Shown here in pieces: positions 27,717 to 36,905 of a DNA stretch of 64,000 nt. Under the pieces are notes generated by a model. The model made no database searches. It was not told where the DNA came from and saw nothing but the letters and a program-made list of their open reading frames with translations. The DNA lies in NCBI RefSeq assembly GCF_021729075.1, contig NZ_JAJSAQ010000003.1:490535-554534 (forward strand), in the 5' to 3' direction. The position numbers and the translations under genes are program-made. Source of the stretch: Microbulbifer guangxiensis. Its GTDB lineage: Bacteria > Pseudomonadota > Gammaproteobacteria > Pseudomonadales > Cellvibrionaceae. The first letter of the stretch is position 1; each line of letters opens with the position of its first letter.

Positions 27717-28173
27717 TTGCCGCTCCAGTCTCGGGGTTGGCCGTCAGTAGAGGATGCCAAAGAGCAGGTCCCTCGTTCATTTTCGACCGCGAGATGCCGC
27801 AAAGGGATGGGTTTGATACTCCTCTCTCGTTAACTTGCTTTTATATGCGTGTAAATTCTGAAGATTTATACGTCAACTATAAAAGTCCAAGGAAAGTGTC
27901 CCCTAGGCTAATTTTTTAATATGGCTGATCATGTATTGTCGGCGTCATCACAAGTTCCTGTGTTCTTTCAGGTAAGTTTCTTTAAAGATTGGATCTCTGT
28001 ATTGCAGTTGCAGTGAATGAGGAAGAATCAGCATCATCAAAAGCACACCGGTCAAGTTCAGCGCATAGGGAGCCAGTGATCAGCTCTCGCCACTGACCCG
28101 GAGCGCTAGCTTGAGCGAGTGCTATCGGATCATGAGATTGCTGCAATAGAGCCCAGCAGTGGAGATTTGACTC
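27717..28173. other. Intergenic region before DUF1254 cluster
   Basis: A 457-base stretch without a convincing gene. It is noticeably AT-rich around 27830-27960 compared with its surroundings. This part may hold the promoter of the downstream gene, but I see no strong consensus elements. GTGGAGA lies about eight bases before the ATG at 28174. Confidence 0.5.
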
Positions 28174-29610
28174 ATGTATCAGATATTTGTTTTGCGCTCC
28201 AGGGCGATGCTGCGCACACTTGCGCTGGCGCTACTCAGCGGTGTGGCGATGGTTCTGTGTACAAATGTGGGTGCAGAAGACGAGCTCAGTGCGGGTGAGG
28301 CTAGGGCCCTGGCCAAGGAGGCTTGGCTGTTCGGCCTGCCGCTGGTGATGTTTGAGAAGCAAATCGATTACAGCACCTACGCCACACAGGCGGGGGAAGC
28401 CCGGGCACCGATAAATCAGTTTGCGCACTACCGCCGGTTCGTCGACGCATCGAACCGATCGATCGTCGGTTTTAATGTGGACAACCTCTACTCACTCGCC
28501 TGGATCGATCTTGAGGAAGAGCCGCTTGTGCTCACCGTGCCGGTCATGGGTGATCGCTACTGGATGATGCAGATCGTCGACGCCTGGAATGGTGTGCCGG
28601 TGGCACCCGGCTCCCGGACGCACAGTGGAGACAAGCCACATGTCTTTCTAATCGCTGGGCCTGACTGGCAGGGGACGGTTCCAGATGGCATGGAACTGCT
28701 GCGCTCGCCGACTAATCTCGGTGGCATCGGTGGCCGCACCTATTGTGCCGGCGCTGACGATTACGATACCGTCAATGCACTACAGGACCAGTACCAACTG
28801 ATACCTCTGTCCGCCTGGGGGAAGCATCACGCGCCACCGGACAGTGTACCTCTGAAGGAAGATGCAGATGGCGAGACCTTGGTCAACACACAGGTGATGG
28901 CCCTCGATGCCGGGCAATTCTTCAGCAACCTGAATCGCCTCTTGGTAACGAATCCGCCCTATGCCGAGGATGCTCCGATGCTTGAGAAGCTGCGCCTGCT
29001 GGGCATCGCGCCGGGCGCGCCATTCTCCACCGAACATCTGAGAGCCGATGTGGTTGCGGCCCTCGAGGAGGGAGTGGCCCAGGGTAAAGCAGCCATGACG
29101 GCTGAAATGAACAACCTTGGAAAAATGGTCAACCAGTGGGGGCTGACCTATGACATGGGCCGTTATGGCACTAAGTACGCGTATCGTGCCGCCTGGACCT
29201 TTGTCGGCATCGGCGGAAACAGGATTGAAGATGCCTTCTATCCGCTCGCGTTGAACGATGCCGACGGCAAACCACTGAGCGGCGAGCACCGCTATACGCT
29301 CACCTTCCCGGAGGGTGCCTGGCCGCCTGCGGATGCGTTCTGGTCTTTGACTCTCTACGACCTGGAAGGCTACCTGGTGGAAAACTCGCTGGATCGCTAT
29401 GCCATCGGTGATCGAAGCGGCATGGTAGCGAATCCCGATGGTTCGCTGACGATTTATATTCAGAGCGAATCACCGGTCGAGGACAGACAGGCAAACTGGT
29501 TACCCGCACCGAAGGCCGGGCCATTCAAGCTTGCACTGCGTCTTTATGTGCCGCAGGAAAGCGTACTGGATGGCAGCTGGGTGCCGCCGGCTATTGTGCG
29601 TGCCAAGTAA
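28174..29610 (+). CDS. Exported DUF1254/DUF1214 protein, copy 1
   Basis: A 478-aa protein with an N-terminal export signal (hydrophobic core ALALLSGVAMVLC, ~16-28). It has the two-part layout of the DUF1254 (about 40-200) plus DUF1214 (about 350-465) family. Typical segments are NVDNLYSLAWIDL, VMGDRYWMMQIVDAWN, and in the C-terminal domain PADAFWSLTLYDLEGYLVEN. The biochemical role of the family is not established; members are secreted or periplasmic and often occur in multiple copies. Two further relatives follow on the same strand. An ATG at 28207 would also leave an intact signal peptide. Confidence 0.88.
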   Translation: MYQIFVLRSRAMLRTLALALLSGVAMVLCTNVGAEDELSAGEARALAKEAWLFGLPLVMFEKQIDYSTYATQAGEARAPINQFAHYRRFVDASNRSIVGFNVDNLYSLAWIDLEEEPLVLTVPVMGDRYWMMQIVDAWNGVPVAPGSRTHSGDKPHVFLIAGPDWQGTVPDGMELLRSPTNLGGIGGRTYCAGADDYDTVNALQDQYQLIPLSAWGKHHAPPDSVPLKEDADGETLVNTQVMALDAGQFFSNLNRLLVTNPPYAEDAPMLEKLRLLGIAPGAPFSTEHLRADVVAALEEGVAQGKAAMTAEMNNLGKMVNQWGLTYDMGRYGTKYAYRAAWTFVGIGGNRIEDAFYPLALNDADGKPLSGEHRYTLTFPEGAWPPADAFWSLTLYDLEGYLVENSLDRYAIGDRSGMVANPDGSLTIYIQSESPVEDRQANWLPAPKAGPFKLALRLYVPQESVLDGSWVPPAIVRAK

Positions 29611-30017
29611 GAATTTCTCCAAGGCAGGCATCCGTGGCGATTTATCCTCAGCGCTACAAAATCATCCGGAACGAGAAGAGTCGGTGGTTTTCTGACATCA
29701 ACAGCTTGAATCTGGATCGCGCACCAATGAGAGCCCGGTTGCGCATCGGATCTCTGTGCAGCGCGCGAACCAAGGGGCCAGAAATAGCGCCGGAACTGGT
29801 TGCCGGTGCCGAAGTCAGCTTTAGTTTTCAGCTCGCTGCTATGGTGTGCATAGGTCGCTGATTGATGGCCGTTGCAGCACGCCAGGAGTTATACGTGTGG
29901 ATTGAACCGACGACGCCTCTGCCCTATGTCGGATTGCATCGAGGCCACAGAGCCGTAATTAACGATTCGGCTCGTTCAGTGAATGATTCATAGCGCAACT
30001 AACTGGAAAAATAATAT
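29611..30017. other. Intergenic gap within DUF1254 cluster
   Basis: A 407-base gap between copies 1 and 2. A 75-codon open frame at 29634-29861 has no family likeness and no good ribosome site, so I do not call it a gene. The gap suggests that copies 1 and 2 may have separate promoters. AT-rich sequence just before 30018 (AAAATAATATATG) could be part of one. Confidence 0.5.
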
Positions 30018-31058
30018 ATGTACATGCAGAACCCTCGTTTCCGAATAAATACATCGGTCGGGGCTTTCCTCGCGCTCTTTTTTATCGAGTCGGCCTCAGG
30101 CGAAGACGCTCAGAGTGAACCCGTAAAGGTCAACGTCGACAACTTTGACAGAGCGGAAACGGCCGCCCAGTTCGACCGTATTGTAAACGCGGCTGGCGGG
30201 GTCAATCGTTTCTTGCATCTACGCGAACCGACGCCGCTGGACCAACAGACCGTCATTCGCATGAATCGGGATACGATCTACAGTGCGGCGGTGGTGGATA
30301 TCAGCAAAGGCGCCACACTCACCGTGCCCGACCCGGGAGACCGGTATATGTCGATCATGGTGGTTAACGAGGACCACTACATTAACAAGGTCATCCACGA
30401 ACCGGGCGAGCACAAGTTGACCGTTGAGGAGTTCGGGACGCCCTTTGTGAATCTCTCTGTGCGTACCCTGGTCGATGCATCCGACTCTGTGGATATCCAG
30501 AATGCGAATGCCTTGCAGGACCAGCTGAACATTCAGGCCACATCCGCCCGGCCCTACACCCACTCAAGCTACGACAAGGAAAGCTACCAGACCACCTACG
30601 ATGCGCTGCTGGTCCTCGGACGAGGCATGCCGGATGCCAGTGCCACCTTCGGCAGCAAAGAGGATGTCGACCCGGTGCGCCACCTGCTGGGAACCGCGTG
30701 GGGGTGGGGAGGGTTGCCGGAAGAAGAAGCCTATTACCTCAATGTGGAGCCCAATCTCCCGGTCGGTGCCTACCAGCTTACCGTGCGCGATGTTCCGGTC
30801 GATGCATTCTGGTCCGTCAGTCTGTACAACAAGGATGGCTACTTCGAGCCCAATGATCAGGATTCCTACAGCGTGAACAGCCTGACCGGGGCGCCCAACG
30901 AGGACGGCTCCTTTACCATTCACTTCGGCGGTGACCCGCAAAGCATCAACTATCTGCCGATTGCCGAGGGCTGGAATTCCACTGTGCGCCTTTATAAACC
31001 GCGCAAGGAAATTCTGGATGGAAGCTGGAGATTCCCCGAAGTGAAACCCATTGAATAA
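30018..31058 (+). CDS. Exported DUF1254/DUF1214 protein, copy 2
   Basis: A 346-aa relative of copy 1, shorter in the middle. The signal peptide is at ~1-31 (SVGAFLALFFIESASG). Shared segments are MNRDTIYSAAVVDISKG, DPGDRYMSIMVVNEDHY, and the C-terminal PVDAFWSVSLYNKDGYFEPN followed by a Tyr-Ser strand and LYKPRKEILDGSWRFP. The ending matches that of copy 1 (VPQESVLDGSWVPP). Its closeness to copies 1 and 3 points to duplication followed by divergence. Function unknown. Confidence 0.88.
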   Translation: MYMQNPRFRINTSVGAFLALFFIESASGEDAQSEPVKVNVDNFDRAETAAQFDRIVNAAGGVNRFLHLREPTPLDQQTVIRMNRDTIYSAAVVDISKGATLTVPDPGDRYMSIMVVNEDHYINKVIHEPGEHKLTVEEFGTPFVNLSVRTLVDASDSVDIQNANALQDQLNIQATSARPYTHSSYDKESYQTTYDALLVLGRGMPDASATFGSKEDVDPVRHLLGTAWGWGGLPEEEAYYLNVEPNLPVGAYQLTVRDVPVDAFWSVSLYNKDGYFEPNDQDSYSVNSLTGAPNEDGSFTIHFGGDPQSINYLPIAEGWNSTVRLYKPRKEILDGSWRFPEVKPIE

Positions 31059-31127
31059 AAATTGCGGGCCAATGGGTTATTGCGAACCAAGCGGAAATTG
31101 GAAGCGAGTGCAAGACGGATGCCGACC

Positions 31128-32279
31128 ATGAAGCACCTCTATAAAACCCGGGTAATTTTAACCTGCGGTTTAATGATGACAGCCTGTTCACTGGAAGCGT
31201 CTTCGGCAGGGGATGATTTCGAGGAGCAGGTGGGGGACTACCTGAAGAAATTTCCTTATCAGGAGACCTATCGCTACGCGCTGGTACAGACCGGGGGGGA
31301 TCCGGCCAAGCTAAATACCTGGGTCGTGGCGCTGCGCAAGCTGCTCAAGGCCGGCACCGACGATGTGGTTCGGAGCAACAACGATACACTCTACAAGCAG
31401 GCGTGGATCTACCTCGGTGATGGCCCTGTGGTTCTGAGCTCCACGTCGCCCTCCAAGGAACGGTTCACCTCGTTCCAGTTCCAAGACGATCGTAATGTGA
31501 ACTACCGGAATATCATCGGTCCGCACGGCAGCTACACGCTCTACCATGGTGAGAAACCAGGGAACATCATCGGTGAGGCGGTCGAAGTCCCATCGCTTCT
31601 GTCCAGCCTCATCGTGCGTATCGAGGTTAAGGACGCGAAAGATCCCGACGATCTTGCCGATGCGCTCAAGGTCTCCGACGGCATTACGATTGAGGGGCCG
31701 ACCATCGGCAAAATGCCTGAAGTCGATCTCCTGAGTGGGTTCGACAAGGGGGTGGTCCAGGAAGCCAACAAGCGCATGGATCAGGCGAAGGTGTCCGTGC
31801 CCTATAGCCAGATGATCGCCGGACCGGGTCAGGAGCCGGGTAAAGACGTTTCCTATCTGAACTTCGCTACCGGCACCAAGGAGGGTTGGGGCGGGCCTGC
31901 CACCTCCCACAGTGCCTATGAGTCAATGTTCAACGATGCGGCCGGCGAAACCCTCGACGGATCCAAGGGCGATTACGCGCTGACCACCGAGGCACCTCCA
32001 GTCAACGCCTTCTGGTCGGTGACCGTTTATGACAGTAACACCGGCCGTTTTCACCCCAACAACGACGACCGCTACCACATCAACAACACCACCGCGGTCA
32101 AGAATGCGGACGGCACCTTCACCTTCTTATTCAAGGTCAAGTGCGAAGACAGCGATGTGAACTGCCTGGAGGTTCCTGCGGGGCCCTTCGACGTGGCCGC
32201 GCGATACTATCTTCCGAAGCCAGAGATCATGAAGGGTGAGTGGACGATGTCACGCCCGATGAAGCTCAGGGAAGATTGA
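31128..32279 (+). CDS. DUF1254/DUF1214 lipoprotein, copy 3
   Basis: A 383-aa relative in which the N-terminus looks like a lipoprotein signal (LTCGLMMTACS, Cys at about 20), so it is probably membrane-anchored, unlike copies 1 and 2. The start is taken at the ATG at 31128; an ATG at 31119 is possible, and the TTG at 31062 is unlikely. Family segments are SNNDTLYKQAWIYLGDGP, FTSFQFQDDRNVNYRNIIGP and PVNAFWSVTVYDSNTGRFHP, with the end YYLPKPEIMKGEWTM. It starts about 70 bases after copy 2. Confidence 0.85.
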   Translation: MKHLYKTRVILTCGLMMTACSLEASSAGDDFEEQVGDYLKKFPYQETYRYALVQTGGDPAKLNTWVVALRKLLKAGTDDVVRSNNDTLYKQAWIYLGDGPVVLSSTSPSKERFTSFQFQDDRNVNYRNIIGPHGSYTLYHGEKPGNIIGEAVEVPSLLSSLIVRIEVKDAKDPDDLADALKVSDGITIEGPTIGKMPEVDLLSGFDKGVVQEANKRMDQAKVSVPYSQMIAGPGQEPGKDVSYLNFATGTKEGWGGPATSHSAYESMFNDAAGETLDGSKGDYALTTEAPPVNAFWSVTVYDSNTGRFHPNNDDRYHINNTTAVKNADGTFTFLFKVKCEDSDVNCLEVPAGPFDVAARYYLPKPEIMKGEWTMSRPMKLRED

Positions 32280-32320
32280 ACCCGAGCCAGCGGCCCTCAT
32301 CCGCATAGGCTCCCAAAATG

Positions 32321-32354
32321 TTAAAGGCCCGCCCCTTGCGGAGCAGGCCTTTAA
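32321..32354. terminator. Bidirectional terminator
   Basis: TTAAAGGCC at 32321-32329 pairs perfectly with GGCCTTTAA at 32346-32354 around a 16-base loop. It lies between the convergent ends of the DUF1254 cluster (plus) and valS (minus). A-rich and T-rich flanks in both directions fit a shared intrinsic terminator. Confidence 0.65.
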
Positions 32355-32461
32355 TACTTGTTGCAGGTTGAGTGTAGCGGTCGGCTCAACCCGGACATCC
32401 ATTCAGGCAGTAAAGTCGCCGCCTGAGAGCGGGGTGTTCAATGCGCCGAGCGCGTTACAGC

Positions 32462-35233
32462 TCACAGCTTGGAGATCTCCTCCAGCTGCTGTTGCAGGCG
32501 ATCCTGGGCGCTCTGCAATTCCGCCAGCTTGCCGCGCTCCTTTTCAACCACCGCCTCAGGCGCCTTGTCCACAAACTTCGGGTTCTTCAGCTTGCCTTCG
32601 ACCCGGGACAGTTCCTTGCCCAGCTTGTCGATTTCCTTCTGCAGTCGTGCAGATTCGGCAGCGACATCAATCAGGCCGGCCATGGGCACCAGCAGTTCCA
32701 CGTCGCCTGCCAGTGCGGTGGCGGAAGCCGGTGCGCTTTCGCCGGTGTTCAGCCAGGATACCGACTCGAGGCTTGCCAGCTTGATCATCAGCGCACGGGC
32801 GTTGTCCAGGTTCTGACGGTCCTCGGCGCTGCCGCCACGCAGGATCAGCGGGATCTTGGTGGCCGGGGAGATTTTCATCTCGCCGCGGATATTGCGCACG
32901 CCCTCGATCACCTGTTTCAGCGCCGCGATGGCGGCTTCCGCCTCGGTATCGATTCGGTGCTCGTCTGCTTCCGGGTAGGACTGCAGCATGATGGTGTCGC
33001 CGCTCTGGCCTGCCAGGTCTTTCACTTTCTGCCAGATTTCCTCGGTGATGAACGGCATCATCGGGTGTGCCAGGCGCAGCACGGTTTCCAGTACCCGGAT
33101 CAGGGTGCGGCGGGTACCTTTCTTCACCGCCGGGGAAGCGGCGTCGTCCCACAGCACCGGCTTGGACAGCTCCAGATACCAGCTGCAGTATTCGGCCCAG
33201 ATAAAGTCGTACAGGGCCTGGGAGGCGAGGTCGAAGCGATAGTTGTCCATGGCCTCGCGCACAGCCTTCTCGGTGCGCTGCAACTGGGAGATGATCCAGC
33301 GGTCCGCCAGGGACAGCTCAAAGTCACCGCTGCCGTCCTGGCCGCAGTCGTGGCCATCGCAGTTCTGCAGCACGTAGCGGGAGGCGTTCCAGATTTTGTT
33401 GCAGAAATTGCGGAAGCCCTCGATGCGGCCCACATCGAATTTGATGTCGCGGCCGGTGGAGGCCAGCGAGTAATAGGTGTAGCGCAGGGCATCGGTACCG
33501 TAGGCAGCCAGGCCCTCGGGGAATTCCTTGCGGGTCTGCTTCTCGATCTTCTCGCGCAGGTGCGGCTGCATCATGCCGGAAGTGCGCTTCTGTACCAGGC
33601 TCTCCAGGTCGATGCCGTCGATCAGGTCGATGGGGTCGAGCACGTTACCCTTGGACTTGGACATCTTCTGCCCGTGGCTGTCCCGCACCAGACCGTGTAC
33701 GTATACGGTATGGAAGGGCACTTCCTTCTTGAAATACAGGGTCAGCATCATCATCCGCGCGACCCAGAAGAAAATGATATCGAAGCCGGTGACCAGTACC
33801 GAAGTGGGGTGGAAGGTCTTCAGTTCTTCGGTGTCTTCTGGCCAGCCCAGGGTGCCAAAGGTCCACAGGCCGGAGGAGAACCAGGTGTCGAGGACGTCCT
33901 CATCCTGGCGCAGGGCGATATCGCCGAGGTTGTGCTTCTGGCGTACTTCCTCTTCGCTGCGGCCGACGTAGACATTGCCGCTGTCGTCATACCAGGCCGG
34001 GATGCGGTGACCCCACCACAGTTGGCGCGAAATACACCAGTCCTGGATATCGCGCATCCAGGAGAAGTACATGTTCTCGTAGTTCTTGGGTACGAAGTTG
34101 ACGCTGCCGTCCTCGACTGCCTTGATGGCTTCTTCCGCCAGGGGCTGGGTCTTGACGTACCACTGGTCCGTGAGCCATGGCTCGATGACAACACCGGAGC
34201 GGTCGCCGCGGGGTACTTTCAGGGTGTGCGGTTCGACTTTTTCCAGCAGGCCCAGGGCATCCAGGTCATCGACAACCTGTGAGCGGGCGGCAAAGCGCTC
34301 CATGCCGCGGTATTTTTCCGGCACTTCGTTGTTCAGGTTGGCGTCCGCATCGAGGATGTTGATCATCTCGAGGTTGTGGCGCTGGCCCATTTCGTAGTCG
34401 TTGAAGTCGTGGGCTGGGGTGATCTTCACGCAGCCGGTGCCAAATTCACGGTCGACGTAGTCGTCGCCGATGATGGGGATCTCGCGGTTGGCCAGCGGCA
34501 GCTTGATGGCCTTGCCGATCAGGTGCTGGTAGCGCTCGTCTTCCGGATGCACGGCCACGGCGGTATCGCCGAGCATGGTTTCCGGGCGGGTGGTGGCGAC
34601 CACCAGGTGACCGGAACCATCTGCCAGCGGATAGCGGAAATGCCACAGGTGGCCCTGCTCTTCCTCGTTCAGTACCTCGAGGTCAGAGATGGCGGTGTGC
34701 AGTTTCGGGTCCCAGTTCACCAGGCGCTTGCCGCGGTAGATGAGGTCGTCCTCATACAGGCGGATAAACACTTCCTGTACGGCCTTGTAGAAGCCGTCGT
34801 CCATGGTGAAGCGCTCGCGGGACCAGTCCGGGCTGGCGCCCAGGCGACGCAGCTGGCGGGTGATATTGCCGCCGGACTGCTCCTTCCACTCCCACACCTT
34901 TTCGATGAACTTGTCGCGGCCCAGCTCGTGGCGGGTGGTGCCTTCGGCAGCCAGCAGGCGCTCCACCACCATCTGGGTAGCGATGCCGGCGTGGTCGGTG
35001 CCCACCTGCCACAGGGTGTTGTCGCCCTGCATGCGGTGGTAGCGGATCAGCGCATCCATGATGGATTCCTGGAATCCGTGGCCCATGTGCAGGCTGCCGG
35101 TGACATTCGGCGGCGGGATCATGATGCAGTAGGGATCGGCCTGGGTATCGCCGCTGGGCTTGAAGTAGCCGTTTTCTTCCCAGGTTTTGTACCACTGCTG
35201 TTCAATGGCGTTGGGCTGGTATGTCTTGTCCAT
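32462..35233 (-). CDS. valS: Valyl-tRNA synthetase
   Basis: A class I aminoacyl-tRNA synthetase that charges tRNA-Val, 923 aa from the ATG at 35233 ([20 protein letters not shown]). The frame is open to 35284, but that portion is not part of ValS. The HIGH-type motif is at 49-52 (SLHMGH) after IPPPNVTG, and the KMSKS motif is in [17 protein letters not shown]. The CP1 editing domain ([20 protein letters not shown] follows it) and the C-terminal coiled-coil arm ([20 protein letters not shown]) are intact. It is the usual partner of holC and pepA. Confidence 0.98.
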   Translation of the reverse strand: MDKTYQPNAIEQQWYKTWEENGYFKPSGDTQADPYCIMIPPPNVTGSLHMGHGFQESIMDALIRYHRMQGDNTLWQVGTDHAGIATQMVVERLLAAEGTTRHELGRDKFIEKVWEWKEQSGGNITRQLRRLGASPDWSRERFTMDDGFYKAVQEVFIRLYEDDLIYRGKRLVNWDPKLHTAISDLEVLNEEEQGHLWHFRYPLADGSGHLVVATTRPETMLGDTAVAVHPEDERYQHLIGKAIKLPLANREIPIIGDDYVDREFGTGCVKITPAHDFNDYEMGQRHNLEMINILDADANLNNEVPEKYRGMERFAARSQVVDDLDALGLLEKVEPHTLKVPRGDRSGVVIEPWLTDQWYVKTQPLAEEAIKAVEDGSVNFVPKNYENMYFSWMRDIQDWCISRQLWWGHRIPAWYDDSGNVYVGRSEEEVRQKHNLGDIALRQDEDVLDTWFSSGLWTFGTLGWPEDTEELKTFHPTSVLVTGFDIIFFWVARMMMLTLYFKKEVPFHTVYVHGLVRDSHGQKMSKSKGNVLDPIDLIDGIDLESLVQKRTSGMMQPHLREKIEKQTRKEFPEGLAAYGTDALRYTYYSLASTGRDIKFDVGRIEGFRNFCNKIWNASRYVLQNCDGHDCGQDGSGDFELSLADRWIISQLQRTEKAVREAMDNYRFDLASQALYDFIWAEYCSWYLELSKPVLWDDAASPAVKKGTRRTLIRVLETVLRLAHPMMPFITEEIWQKVKDLAGQSGDTIMLQSYPEADEHRIDTEAEAAIAALKQVIEGVRNIRGEMKISPATKIPLILRGGSAEDRQNLDNARALMIKLASLESVSWLNTGESAPASATALAGDVELLVPMAGLIDVAAESARLQKEIDKLGKELSRVEGKLKNPKFVDKAPEAVVEKERGKLAELQSAQDRLQQQLEEISKL

Positions 35234-35433
35234 GCGGGTGGGGAAACCTTGTGTTGACTGACTGCGGGCGCGGGCGTTGCGCACGGGAACGTGCGGGCAA
35301 GGCTGTCACAGCGCCGAAAAAGGCGGGAATTATACCGCCGCGGCCGCGGGCGGCAAAAGGGAGGAGGCGGCTCCAGGGCGCCAGAATTCAGTGGCGCCAG
35401 AAAGTCGTAGTGGAGGACGTGGCTGACCGGGGG

Positions 35434-36252
35434 TCAGCGCTTGGCTTCCAGCTCGTCGAGCATCAGCTCGATACGGGCGCGCAATTGGCGTTCCAGTTCC
35501 GGCAGCTGACTGGCCACCAGTCGATCCACCAGTTTCTGCCGCTGCGGGTCCCGCTCCCGATCGCCAGAGGAAGACTGCTCGGCACGGTCCTCGCCGGGCT
35601 CGGCGGCCTGGCCACCTGTCACCTGCTGTTCCAGTTCCCGCAGGGCCTCTGCAACCGCAGCTTCCTCTTCCTGTTCTGTCTCGATAGTTCTCGGGGCAGG
35701 GGGCGCCGGCTCCAGTTGCTGATGGCCGGGTTCAGCCAGTGTATCCGCCGGATCCGGGTCCCGCGGCACCCTGCCGCCGGTCAGGCGGGCACGGATATGG
35801 GCTGGCAGGAAGGGGTTCTCTGCAGGCTTGGGTGCCGGCGGATCGAACAGGTCGGTCTGCTGCTCCGCTTGCTGCGGGCGTGGTGTTTGCTCCACGGTCA
35901 CCGTCTTGCCTGTATCCGGAGATGAGGGCAGGTCCTGTAGCGGGCGCAACAGGGCGCGGTCGGCCTCGTTCAGTTCGGGGCTGATGTCTTCCGGCAGTTC
36001 TTCATCCACGGGAGAGAACAGGACGGGGAGATCACTTTCGTCCAGGGGTTCTTGCACAGGCTGGCGCACGGGGGGCCTGGTCTGGTGTGGCGAGTCGACC
36101 GGGGCTGGCTCCGCCACCTGATCCAGCAGCGGGATATCGCCCAGATCGTCGGTGCCGAGCAGGTCGCGCAGGGAACTGAGCTCGTTCAGCAGCACATCGG
36201 GCTTGCCCTGCTGTTGTTGGCGGTGTCTGTGCTTATGCTTTTTGCCGGCCAT
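35434..36252 (-). CDS. Acidic Pro/Glu-rich protein between holC and valS
   Basis: A 272-aa protein I cannot assign. It has a His/Lys/Gln-rich start (KKHKHRHRQQQQGK) and a long Pro-, Glu- and Asp-rich, probably disordered centre. The helical C-terminal segment (RQKLVDRLVASQLPELERQL and on) is the most conserved-looking part. There is no signal peptide or membrane segment. A similarly placed unknown gene lies between holC and valS in other gammaproteobacteria, so a link to replication or translation is possible but unproven. Twenty-four bases separate it from holC. Confidence 0.75.
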   Translation of the reverse strand: MAGKKHKHRHRQQQQGKPDVLLNELSSLRDLLGTDDLGDIPLLDQVAEPAPVDSPHQTRPPVRQPVQEPLDESDLPVLFSPVDEELPEDISPELNEADRALLRPLQDLPSSPDTGKTVTVEQTPRPQQAEQQTDLFDPPAPKPAENPFLPAHIRARLTGGRVPRDPDPADTLAEPGHQQLEPAPPAPRTIETEQEEEAAVAEALRELEQQVTGGQAAEPGEDRAEQSSSGDRERDPQRQKLVDRLVASQLPELERQLRARIELMLDELEAKR

Positions 36253-36276
36253 CTGCTGAGTCCCGGGGGAGCGGAG

Positions 36277-36705
36277 TTAGTGGTTACTGATGCGATGAGA
36301 TTGTAACGGATATCCGCGGTCGCGAAAGTAGCTGTAGCGTTGGCGCGAACGGGCAAGGGCCTCTGGTTGTTGGATGACGATCTCGGCCAGGCGCTCGAAG
36401 CGGCTGAACCAGCCGGGCACCTCGCTGCACAGGTTGATCAGCAGGCCGTGATGGGCACCGGGGTCCTCTCCGCAGTTGATCTCCACCGCGGCCTGTTTCT
36501 CCGCCTGCTGGCGGTCGTGGGGCACAAAGGTGTCCTCGCGGAAGGTCCACAGCAGCCTGTCTAGGGTTTCGGCCCGCTCGGCGTTGTCCACCGCCACCAG
36601 CACCCGCAGGCCGGCGCGATAGGCTTTCTCGGCCAGCCGGCAGGCGAACTGGTCTCCGGATTCCATGGTGTCGGACGAGAGGATATAGAAGTCGATGCGG
36701 GTCAT
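36277..36705 (-). CDS. holC: DNA polymerase III chi subunit
   Basis: HolC binds single-strand binding protein and connects it to the clamp loader through psi. The 142-aa product starts MTRIDFYILSSDTMESGDQF and shows the family core (CRLAEKAYRAGLRVLVAVDN, LDRLLWTFREDTFVPHD). The C-terminal RQRYSYFRDRGYPL follows the usual YRFYRERGY pattern. The position between pepA and valS is classical. It is encoded on the minus strand, downstream of the palindromic element. Confidence 0.95.
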   Translation of the reverse strand: MTRIDFYILSSDTMESGDQFACRLAEKAYRAGLRVLVAVDNAERAETLDRLLWTFREDTFVPHDRQQAEKQAAVEINCGEDPGAHHGLLINLCSEVPGWFSRFERLAEIVIQQPEALARSRQRYSYFRDRGYPLQSHRISNH

Positions 36706-36756
36706 GTAGCAGGTGCCGGCAAGTCTTTAGTGGATGAGCTATCCGGGCGCACTAGC

Positions 36757-36868
36757 GGCTCTGAGGCCGGCAGTTACTGGCGGGACACGCTGTGCATGCA
36801 TCCCTGTAAGCTCGGCGTCGGCATCCATGCCTCCGACGGTCCCGCCAGTAACTGCCGGCCCCAGAGCC
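36757..36868. repeat. Large imperfect palindrome between pepA and holC
   Basis: A 30-base arm at 36757-36786 pairs with 36839-36868 with a single mismatch, leaving a 52-base centre. The centre has its own stem, CGTCGG paired with CCGACG, around CATCCATG. The core GGCGGGACACGC...GTCCCGCC has the look of a dispersed intergenic palindrome rather than a simple terminator. No second copy was noticed in this window. It would form a very stable hairpin in RNA or single-stranded DNA and may also block read-through from pepA into holC. Confidence 0.8.
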
Positions 36869-36905
36869 TTCGCTTTGTCCCTATGTGAAGGCTTAGGGCC
36901 AAACC

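Noticed and set aside
29634..29861. 75-codon frame between DUF1254 copies 1 and 2
   Set aside because: No family likeness and a weak start; treated as intergenic.
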